Source: Ceratobasidium sp. AG-K (lineage: Eukaryota > Basidiomycota > Agaricomycetes > Cantharellales > Ceratobasidiaceae). From it: a stretch of 64,000 bases of DNA. The translations under genes and the position numbers were made by a program. The stretch covers positions 2,852,001-2,916,000 of the forward strand of contig JAWNGF010000005.1 in the NCBI GenBank assembly GCA_037039685.1, read 5' to 3'. Below the pieces are notes generated by a model. The model was not told the origin of the DNA and did not search any database. It was given only the letters and a program-made list of their open reading frames with translations. Below are positions 55,378-64,000 of this stretch, one piece after another (positions within the stretch are counted from its first letter, which is position 1; every line of letters starts with the position of its first letter).

Positions 55378-57974
55378 ATGGCCCCAACCTCTTGTCCCAC
55401 CTCAGATGTCTGTAGTAGGGATGACATCAAATTCGTTATCCAGGAACAAAGCCCTAGGTTTATTGTTCGAGCAGTACCACGAGATCCAGACAACGCGCTT
55501 GCAACCAAGTTTCCTGCCGATCTTCAGTTCAATCTCTCAGCAGTTCTTGGAAACGACAATGGCGACTTTGAATGGGGAAGAACCGATTTTCAAGCCACCG
55601 GGGAGGGGTTTTCAATCTCAGAGGACTCTGGCGTGTTGACTGGCAAGTTGCTCAACCTCGTGGGTGAGCAACGTACAGTATCTGTCGACTTGCACGCGCG
55701 ACTTCAGGTGGAGAAGCGCTACATTGCGAGGGACAAGAAATATTATCATGTTTTGAAAGAATCTGAGCCACTGCCTTCTGTGCGTTCCTAACTCCTGGCG
55801 CTTCGTCAAAATGAAAAATATTAACAGGTTGGTTATATAGCGAACGCTAATTCTATGCTTCGACGGTACTTCGAACCACTTTAGTGACAAGGTAGATAGA
55901 CGCGGAACTCTAACCAATAATGCGATGACCGATTGGCAAACAGAATACCAACGTAGTCAAGCTTGTTAGACTCCTTAGGAAAGATGATCCGCAGAGGCAA
56001 ATGGTATGTTCTATCGCTCCTCCATGCTTGGTGCGTGACTGACTCTTTGCTTCAGGTGTATTATCAGGTAACTATCATCTCACGCCAAGCCCGCCTAGTG
56101 GGAATACTTATATATATATATATGCTTTCGTAGACTGGAGTAGGAACTTATGCACCTCCTGGGTTGATAACATCCGTTGGCCTCTCGGTCGCTTCGACCG
56201 TAGATGAAGCGGTGGCATGGTACGTGCTATGATCGATGTTCACCCCTGAAAACTGACCTACTATTTCGAACAGGTACCTTTACCAACACGTAGGTTTTAT
56301 CTGACTTTCAATGGTGCCGTAGCCTAAATATAGCTTTGTAGGTAATCGATGGGTATAAATTCCTCATGCAGACATATCGGGGTAAGCGTTGCGAGTGTTC
56401 GTTGATTCCCAAGCTAACTGGTTTTCAGCGGGGGACCGAATTGCTCTCTTTGGTTTCTCGCGTGGTGCATTTACCGCTCGCGCCCTCGCCGGGATGCTCC
56501 ATAGCGTGGGTCTAGTCAAGCTCGCCTCATATAGCGATAACTAATTGATTACAGGTTGGCCTACTTCCGGCGCACAACGGCGGTATGCGGCCCCCTTTTC
56601 CTCCTCCATCGAACGACTCTAACTCTACACAGAACACGTACCGTTTGCATACGAGGTATATAAGTATGCAAAGGAGAACAAGCACGACCAAGTCCATTTA
56701 CCGAAGTGGCTACGCACCAAACATCCCAGTCCCGAGGAATTCAAGAAAACATTCTGCGTACCAGTTGTTATAGATTTTGTGGGCGTTTGGTGAGTAGGCT
56801 TTTGAGCCCATATTCTTGGAAATATTCTCATGTATGGCTTTCCGCCTTAGGGACACCGTTGCCAGTGTCGGTGAGTCGATTTGCGCCTTAGTCACCCCAT
56901 GCCAAATTCCAAATTTTGCATAGGTGCACTGATTACGCGCGAACTTCCATATATCGAGCACAACTCTAGTATTACGGTATTCCGGTGAGTGTATGCATGA
57001 GATATTCCAAACATCCCGCTGACTGTCGAATCAGCCAAGCACTGGCGCTCGATGAGCGACGCGGAAATTTCCTCCCCAGCCTATGGGACCACAGTAAAAC
57101 GGATTGGAAAGTTCAAGATGTACGGGAAGTATGGTTCCGTGGCGAACATTGCGACGTCGGTGGGGGCTCAGCAGGAGTTGATACTAGCAAGGACCAGCCG
57201 ACCAGTATGCTGAGTAACATCAGTCTTCGCTGGATGGTCCGGCAAATCGAAGACTGCAAGACTGGAATCCTGCTCGACCATACCACCCTTAAGGAATACC
57301 GCAAGGATGGTATTATCGAGTGTCCTGCAACAAAAAATGGCGGAGAGGTTGCCTCAGCGGATCCGTTACAAGAGTCCGCTAAACTCGATAAAATAGACGT
57401 GGCCAACAACACCTACGACTCCATTGGATTCTCTCCTCTTTGGAACTACCTAGAATATTTTGGGCTTACTCATAAAGTTATGAAAGTTCCTTCCAAGTAC
57501 GGGCCCATTGCACAGCGCTTGTAAGTCACTCCGATCCCCCAGTCACAGTCACTAACATATTCTCATAGCCCAAACGCGAAATCCGGAAGAGCAATTCTCA
57601 ATACCAGCAACGATCCTATCTATATCCACAACTCGGTGGTACGGCATATGGAAACTAACAATTACCTTCCGCGTGCCCGTTGGTACGGTTATGGTGATGC
57701 CTGTTGGCCACGTATCGAAGACGCGCGGCCTCCTGAACTTTCCCTCTATAACAGCCCAAAGGGTTGCCAAGACCGCCTTAATATGTTCCCTGCCAGGCTT
57801 ACGCAGGTAAACCGATACAAAGGCGGTTCTCGATTCGGTTTCTTTTGCCTCACGGTTGCTGGCGTGTGCACAGCTACCACAACTGGGGGGGCTTTCCTAT
57901 GGGATGCTGTTAATAAACGGTTCAGTGTTGACTCTCGCGCCAAATCTGTGCCATGCTCTGGTCCCCATTTGTAG
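55378..57974 (+). CDS. CVNH-like domain fused to DUF2235 hydrolase, copy 2
   Basis: Tandem paralogue of 51935-54528, same strand and same exon plan. The N-terminal part has LQFNLSAVLGNDNGDFEWG and LTGKLLNLVGEQ, then LCFDGTSNHFSDK, the 12-nt VYYQ exon (56056-56067), TGVGTYAPPGL, GFSRGAFTARALAGMLH, VVIDFVGVWDTVASVG and VWFRGEHCDVGGG. All catalytic motifs of the family are kept. The end has a weak membrane segment (FGFFCLTVAGVCTATTTGG). The second intron uses GT here. Sequence between domains differs most, as expected for a diverging pair. Role unknown. Confidence 0.82.
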
Positions 57975-58419
57975 ATTTATTTCCATTGACCTCGTTCGTT
58001 TTTGGTTGTATTTCATATTTCTTCTTTTGCAGTGGCGCTTACGGACTATATGCATCGTTTGTAACACACATTCTTCGTCTTATCATCACTAATATACCAG
58101 TACGTATATTGCTGGATCAATTGAAAGGTTCAGTACCGACTGAAACCCGCATTGAATTGCCCGCCAACGCGAGGGTCTGAGGCTTTTGCACGTGACCTTG
58201 CCGTGATGCCGGCCTGCAGTTGGCCTTGATCAACCGGGCGGTGTTCGGAGCTGTCAAGAAGCGGCGCTGGGAGTTGGACATGAGGCCAACCGTTCCTGCA
58301 AGATTTCTCAATCGGCCCCGCTTACGACTCCGGCGTTCTTCTACGCGTGAGGACCGGAATCTATTCATTTACTTAAAGCCTCTCGCCATTAATATTGTCA
58401 CACCCACTCGCCCTCGGCC
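57975..58419. other. intergenic, nothing recognised
   Basis: No gene supported. Upstream region of the PQ-loop gene. Confidence 0.35.
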
Positions 58420-59627
58420 ATGCTCCCCGACAACCATTTTTACTCTACACTACTTGGATATATCAGTCTTGCCACATGTATAGCGATAGCTTTGCCTCAG
58501 GCGTTTTTACATTGGAGGAGAAAGTCGGCAAAGGGCATTAGCTTGACTATGTTATGGGTAAGTTTGTGGGGTTCGAATGACTCCGAAAGTGTCTGACAAG
58601 CCCTTTTCAGTTATGGTTAATCGGTAGGCAAATCAATCGAATACGCTTCGCTCTGAAATAATACCGTGGATATGTTTGTAGGAGACATAGCGTCCCTGGT
58701 TGGAACCGTTGTCCAAGGCTTATTACACACTCTGGTAAGTTGATGGAGCCTACCTCGTCTCCCAATACCTGACGTCAGATCCATCACTCAGATCATTCTG
58801 GGTGTCATAAACGGCTTGATCGACATCCTACTCATCTGGCAATGCTACCACTACGCCAAATGGCAACAATTCGCGTCCATATTCCCTTTCCTTCGGTCAC
58901 GCAATCCCGAACCGGAATCTTGCCCATCACCAAGCCCAACGCTCGCAACACCCCCACCTCCAGCCAAAAAATCCAGAAAGTCAGTGTTCTACCATGTTCT
59001 CTACGTATTCTTGGTCGTGGGGATTTCTATCATGGTATGGGGCATTGTGGTCGCTCGAGTACGTAAAACCGCCAGCCTTCGCGCTGGAGAGGACGGAACG
59101 GACCCAGAGTTTGAGAAAGTTGGCGCGGTGTTTGGGTGGTTGAGCATGGTGATCTACAGTAAGTGGGCCACTACATTCATCATGTCGTGTGGCTCATTTT
59201 CGTGGTTAGCAACCTCACGATATCCTCAAATCTATAAGAACTGGAAATCCAAGTCGTGTCACAACCTTAGCATTTGGATCTTTGTGCTCTTGATCATCTA
59301 CAATATTACCAACATTGCTGTGAGTCTTTCCTTGACATTTAGTTGCCCCGCATTTATCCTCTCTTAGTCGATTCTTGTCAAGTCGACGAGTAAATCATAC
59401 CTTATTGTCAACCTCCCTTGGATCGTCAATTCAGCTTTCAATATCATCCTCGACTTCATCGTACGTGCACGCCTCGATTCAAATCCCCATGTATCTCACC
59501 CTATTTGCAGATCATGGCCCAATTTGCGTGGTACAGAAAAGTCCGAGGCTCGACGATAGAGCCCGACGCCCCCATACCCCGACCGGAATTTGTCGAGGTC
59601 ACTGAAAAACCTAAAGACGTGGTTTAG
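58420..59627 (+). CDS. PQ-loop repeat protein, vacuolar/lysosomal amino acid transporter type
   Basis: Starts at the ATG 58420 (MLPDNHFYSTLLGYISLATC) and ends TEKPKDVV and stop. The first PQ-loop is IAIALPQAFLHWRRKSAKGIS and the second SWLATSRYPQIYKNWKSKS, each followed by helices; GDIASLVGTV matches the conserved GD. Seven membrane segments expected. Exons include a 13-nt exon (58611-58623) that joins SLTMLW to LWLIGD. A variable loop of about 40 residues (PSPSPTLATPPPPAKK) separates the halves. In yeast and animals such proteins (Ypq1, PQLC2) export cationic amino acids from the vacuole or lysosome; inferred here. Confidence 0.85.
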
Positions 59628-60115
59628 CTCCCCGTTCCCAAAAATGTCGGTTAGCCGGCTTGTCGTCGCATATTTTGTATACTATACCCATTTGTAGAAT
59701 AGATGTTACTAAGTGAGTGGCCGTGTGTCCTCGCTATTGATGAACTGCCAGGGCGGGACCAAACCCCGCACAACGGAACTAGAAATCCCCCGCACCGGTG
59801 GAACCACCCGCCTCGACGAAGTCGAATTTTAAAGCCGTAAATTATAAACAGTCACAAAGACTTCTACACCGGCGTCTCACAAAACTTTCCAGGCACAAAA
59901 GGGCACTCCATAACCTATCCAGATAACAATTAGAAATAGTATCGTCAAACGAGCGTGCGGATAGGTACAAAGAATACACATGTATGCCTAAAAGATCTAG
60001 GCTTCGACGCAGAAATTTCTGTCCATAGAAGTCCGTATAGTAGAGGTATAACGAATAACCAATGAAATGACCGTGCCTGCGGGATAACCCAACCAACCAA
60101 CAAAAGAAAATGAAT
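59628..60115. other. intergenic between convergent genes
   Basis: Lies between the 3' ends of the PQ-loop and glyoxal oxidase genes. No gene supported. Confidence 0.4.
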
Positions 60116-62494
60116 CTAGGCAAAGAGAGCAGCGGCGAGCGCGACACCAGCGAGGCCAAGGGCAGGGCGGAGGCCGGCAGCACCGTTTCCGTTTCCGCTG
60201 CTTCCTCCCGATCCGCTCGAGCCAGATCCGCCAGAGCCAGAGGTGATGGGCAGAGCGCTCGTGGGGAGGGTCTGAGCAGGAGCAGTCGGCTGAGTCTCGA
60301 GCAGGCCGGAACCGACCATCATGTGCTGGCCGACGGACGGGACGCCGTTGACGACGACGTAGATCAGAGCCGGGCCAGGAGGGAAGATGGCGGCGCTGGG
60401 AGGGAGCTGCGAGACGTGGAGGGTGCCGGAGCCGTCTTCGTTGCCAGTGTAGGACGAGGCGAGCTCAATGTAGCGTTGGCCCATGTTCTACCAAGAAGGT
60501 TAGCGACGAAATTTGGTGACTAGGTTGGGAACGTACCAATGCGTGGGTCGAGAAGCCGGGGCGGATGATGACGACCTTGGCCTTGGCAAGGTTGTTGATG
60601 TCGTTGGAGAGATCCTCGGCCGTGAGCGTGACGTTGAAGTAGCTACCGCCATAGGAGAGCTGGCTGAGCAGGCCAACGGGCTCGGGGCGACGCTTGGAGT
60701 AGTACAGGGGGTAGAAGCGCTCAACACGGTACCTAATCAATTATTAACACCTTACTCCTAAACATATGGCCAGAAAACTCACTCGGTGGGGTACTTGATG
60801 TTTGGTCCGACATTGTAATCAGCGTTGGGGTTGGAACCAGAGACGAGGACAGAGCCGTCGGGGAGGATAGTAGCGACCGAGTGGTACATGCGCGCGACGG
60901 TGCTGTCGCCGAGGCCCTTGCGAGACCAGCGCGAGCCAGCGGGGGCAGAAGGGTCGTAGATCGCAGGCTTGTAGATCGGCTGGTCGGCGTAGGACTGACC
61001 AATGGCCCAGCTGACGTTTCCGTACCCAGCGACACCGGTGTTGGCGCCGTTGACCATGAAGATCTCGCCGGTCGGGAGGTGGATCATGCTTCCGAGAGTT
61101 CTGTGGCGCGTATATGAGATGTGGAAGATGACCGAACATTGAGGTACTTACCGTCCTTCAGGGAGCGAGTCGTCCTCTTCCCAGACGTTGGAGACATCGG
61201 GGCTCATCTTGACGCAGCTCGCGTCGGCGGGGTAGTTGGCGATCGCCCAGTTCTCAACCCACTGGTCGGGCTGGAGATCAGAACCGCCGCAGAACCTGTT
61301 ATATGCGTGTCAAAATCGGCGCGTAAGCAGCACACGAGATGACTTACAGCAAAGTCGCAGTCCAGTTGTTGGCAGGGGTCAAAGGCATCATGATCGAGCC
61401 TCCACTCGCGGGGTACGTGCGCACGCTGAACAGGGATCAATAACGCGCCAAGCTCGGATTTACGGCAACTTACGCATGTGGAATATCGGGGAGGGGGTAC
61501 TCGGTGTTGGTCTTGTAGTCGAAAATCTCAGCGGCCCAGTTGGACTGGATGAATAAGTTACCGCTCGGCAGCAACCACGTGAGGGGGTACAAGTTGGCGG
61601 GGAGGGTGGTCGTGAGGATGTTGAGACCAATGACATCTCCTCGGGACGGGAAAAACTCGTATGTGGGGTTGTTCTTGGCGCATCAAATGTTATTTCATAG
61701 CCAGGGATCTTGGGGATGTGTGCGTACCTGTCCAGCGCTGTTGACGAATCCACCCCAGAGGTTGCCTCCGATGAGGATTAAGCTGCCGTCCTCGAGGTTC
61801 TCGAGTGTCGGGTACCAGCGACGAGTAGGCATTGAGGTCTCCCACCAGTTGCATTTCTTGTCCTCGCAGGGGTTGAGGAGCCGAATGCTATGATAATGTC
61901 AATCTCCGAATTACGCTCGGGCTTGGGGAAAAATCACGCACGCCTTGCCACCATCCACGTTATAGTACGGGCCGTCCTTGCCGTCTTGGGTCGCGGCAGT
62001 GTTTCCGCCGTATGTCACAGCTACCCGATTGAGCTCGCTTAGTTATGCCCAGGCTGGGCAAGGGATGGACGTACCTTGGTTACCACCGACGTTCACCCAA
62101 GTTCCATTGCCGAGAACACCGCCGCCAGCGCAGAACGAGTTGGTCACGACGTCCATCGCACGGAGCTCGTTGGTGTCGAGGTCGTATTCGGTGGCCCATG
62201 CTGCGTGCTCGGGGCTTCCGACCTAGAAAAAATATAAGCAAGTGTCGACGAGAATGGAGCCACATGACGCACTCGAGCAGGGTTGTTTTCAGTCTTGTCG
62301 ACAAAGTACACGCGGTTGTCGGTTCCCAAGAACATCTGCATGGCAGACACACCAGAGTCTCCGACAATCTCAAACTGCCCATCCTTTCCAGCCTTGGTTG
62401 GTTGACCAGGTTTAGGCAAAACACTAGGAGCAGCGAGGGCACTCGAAGCGAGCGCAAGGGTAAGAAGCCCAGTCGGTCTCCTCGAGTAGGACAT
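60116..62494 (-). CDS. glyoxal oxidase-like copper radical oxidase
   Basis: Starts at the ATG 62494 with a signal peptide (MSYSRRPTGLLTLALASSAL) and stops at 60116-60118. About eight short introns. Ligands of the copper radical site are visible: Cys in NSFCAGGGVLGNGTW, Tyr in RRWYPTLE, Tyr-His in ARMYHSVATILPDGS and His in GFSTHAL. The C-terminal part is the DUF1929-like fold (LPPSAAIFPPGPALIYVVVN), then a Ser-Gly-rich linker and a hydrophobic tail (LGLAGVALAAALF), which fits a GPI anchor. Secreted enzyme that oxidises aldehydes such as glyoxal and makes hydrogen peroxide. A relative in P. chrysosporium feeds peroxidases in lignin decay. Confidence 0.9.
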
Positions 62495-62787
62495 AGCGAA
62501 GCAAAGCAAAGCAAGGAAAGAAAGAGAGAAATGTGCGGATCCGACTTCGCGCACCACGCTTAAAAAGACTGGCGGATTACCGAGTCCCGTCGGGCAGCAA
62601 CGAATCATACATAATTGATTGTATAGCCCCAGAGTATGGATCCAGTGCACAGGCCAAGACAAAGGCCAGAACCCGAAAATCACCGATGCCGTCCGGCTCA
62701 GAGCCGCCGGTCCACGTTCTAAACTGGACCCTGATCTTCCCGGCGGCAACGAACATTCAAACATTAGATTCGTAGCTAGGTACACTG
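62495..62787. promoter_or_regulatory. upstream region of the glyoxal oxidase gene
   Basis: 293 bp between the glyoxal oxidase start and the stop of the next minus-strand gene, so its promoter should be here. No clear sites. Confidence 0.35.
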
Positions 62788-64000
62788 TCATTCTGGTAAT
62801 CGCGTGTTCCTGGGACGCATAATCTCGTGCTCGGTCAACCGTCGGAGCCGCGTGGCACGCAGCTTGCGCTGGTGCTCGACTTCTGCGTCTACCTCGCTCA
62901 CGGGTGTCCCAGCGCGTGAAATGCTGTGCGGAGATTCAACGCCTGGACGATCTAAGAAGCGCCGCGGAAGTTGGTTCCCGCTGGGCGCTAACGTTGGGCG
63001 ATTAGAGAGGTCTACGGGGGTAATCGTATGATTGTCTGTCGGATTAGGGGTCTCCGGATTTGTATAAGGTAGCGCTGACGGATAAGCGGCCGTAATCGTC
63101 TTTTGCGCACTGCCAAACTCTGATGCATCGATCCGTAAACTCGGACGCCTGGGGCGATCACTCGCATGCGCTTCTGCTTCTTCCTAGGACAGAATCAACT
63201 TAATTCATTAAGCCAAGAACAAACGCACCTTGGAAATCGAAACCGCCGACAGCTTCCTTACCATCGCCTTGACCGGCCTCACGCCATACTTGATGAACGA
63301 GTCGATCGTGTGATGCGTGCCCAGCGTGAATGGTGTCCTGTCGCACGTCAGCCCGAAATAACCAGGTCCCGAACAGGTACAACGTCCAACCGCCGGGTAC
63401 TCACCAGATTTGCACTCGCAGCCCTCGAAAATCGTCTTCGCCAAATTGACGCACAGAGCGGAACAGGGCCATGAAGGGAGACCGGACAGTCGCGGCTACA
63501 TAATACATCTTGAAACCGACTCAACCTCGGCATTACGGAAATACAAATGGAACGCACAACGAATATCCCCACTGCAATCGTCGGTACCACTAGAACCAGC
63601 GGGCACAATGAAACCTAGAGTGAGCATTAACGAAAACGAAAAATCCACGAAGTACGCACTGCAAACCGCCCAAGTATTCTCGTTCCACATCAACACCATC
63701 AGCCCCGCAAAGAACAAAAAGATCGACATGTGCATTAACAGCGATCGAAAGGCCGTGCGGATCAGGCGGTACAGGAGTGAGAGGTCTCGGAGTTCTTGTG
63801 ACGTCGACCACGTAAGCCATTCGCTGACTGTGCCATGTTAGTTTTGTCAAGGAAGTGGGAGCGGGCTTACCTAACATCTGCATGAGCGTGGGTAGGGTTA
63901 ATGAGTAGGGTATCAAGTGTCAACATGCGGGTGCGGGAAGTTACGGGTAGCGCGGGTACGTACGCAGAGAGTGGCGGTGGCGAGGCTGGGGTAGCGTTAC
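62788..64000 (-). CDS. membrane protein with a long polar C-terminus, 5' part outside the window
   Basis: Minus-strand gene with the stop at 62788-62790 and the start beyond base 64000. Exons read, in order: a segment with LRDLSLLYRLIRTAFRSLLM, the membrane segment HMSIFLFFAGLMVLMWNENT, one more hydrophobic stretch, SPFMALFRSVRQFG, TPFTLGTHHTIDSFIKYGVR, then EEAEAHASDRPRRPSLRIDA and a polar end (ITPVDLSNRPTLAPSG, LTEHEIMRPRNTRLPE). The membrane part is reminiscent of DUF6535 proteins, but this is weak. Exon borders are partly unresolved. Confidence 0.55.

Noticed and set aside
56110..56126. TATATATATATA run
   Set aside because: Inside an intron of the second DUF2235 gene; a simple repeat, not a promoter.
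60110..60523. 137-codon plus-strand ORF rich in Arg, Ala, Glu and Gly
   Set aside because: Antisense to the last exon of glyoxal oxidase; high GC creates the long frame.

Overview
The window looks like nuclear DNA of a basidiomycete, probably an agaricomycete of the Rhizoctonia / Cantharellales kind. The evidence is many short GT-AG introns (about 45-65 bp), chromodomain Ty3/gypsy elements, and families typical of that group (DUF6535, tandem DUF2235, fungalysin, glyoxal oxidase). The species call is inference. No rRNA, tRNA or CRISPR was seen.

Bases 1-20575 are a stack of nested LTR retrotransposons. The outermost visible layer is a fragment of a C-type LTR (20399-20575, minus). It is interrupted by A2 (17312-20398, minus). 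A2 is interrupted exactly at its gag stop codon by C (13752-17311, plus). C is interrupted in its reverse transcriptase by B' (13213-13751 and 5280-5947, minus). B' is interrupted in gag by the nearly complete element B (5948-13212, plus) and is cut on its left by A1 (1-5279, minus). The left arms of A1, B', C, A2 and the outer element lie outside the window. A and B both carry the layout of Tf1/sushi-type self-primed elements, and both have the same gag-frame slip heptamer GGGAAAA before a pol frame at -1. B and C carry an extra ORF between pol and the 3' LTR.

Bases 20576-64000 are gene-bearing. In order: an ArAE/BRE4-like membrane transporter (21083-25048, minus), an old yellow enzyme homologue (27645-29042, plus), an RTA1-like 7TM protein (30062-31450, minus), a possible small gene (33304-33778, minus), a Puf6/PUM3-like RNA-binding protein (33973-36730, minus), a secreted fungalysin M36 protease (38346-40804, plus), a DUF6535 membrane protein (45978-49674, minus), a GNAT acetyltransferase (50812-51527, minus), two tandem genes joining a cyanovirin-N-like domain to a DUF2235 hydrolase (51935-54528 and 55378-57974, plus), a PQ-loop transporter (58420-59627, plus), a glyoxal oxidase (60116-62494, minus) and the 3' part of another membrane protein (62788-64000, minus). 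Decayed fungalysin pieces lie at about 37.1, 43.1 and 49.9 kb; the 43 kb piece is fused to a GNAT relic. A TIR-bounded element of about 2 kb lies at 43819-45783.

Functionally the right half mixes secreted or wall enzymes (fungalysin, glyoxal oxidase), membrane transport (ArAE, RTA1, PQ-loop) and lineage-expanded families of unknown role. The most notable items are the nested self-primed elements with shared recoding signals, the consistent CpG-transition decay of these elements, and the lectin-like/hydrolase fusion pair.
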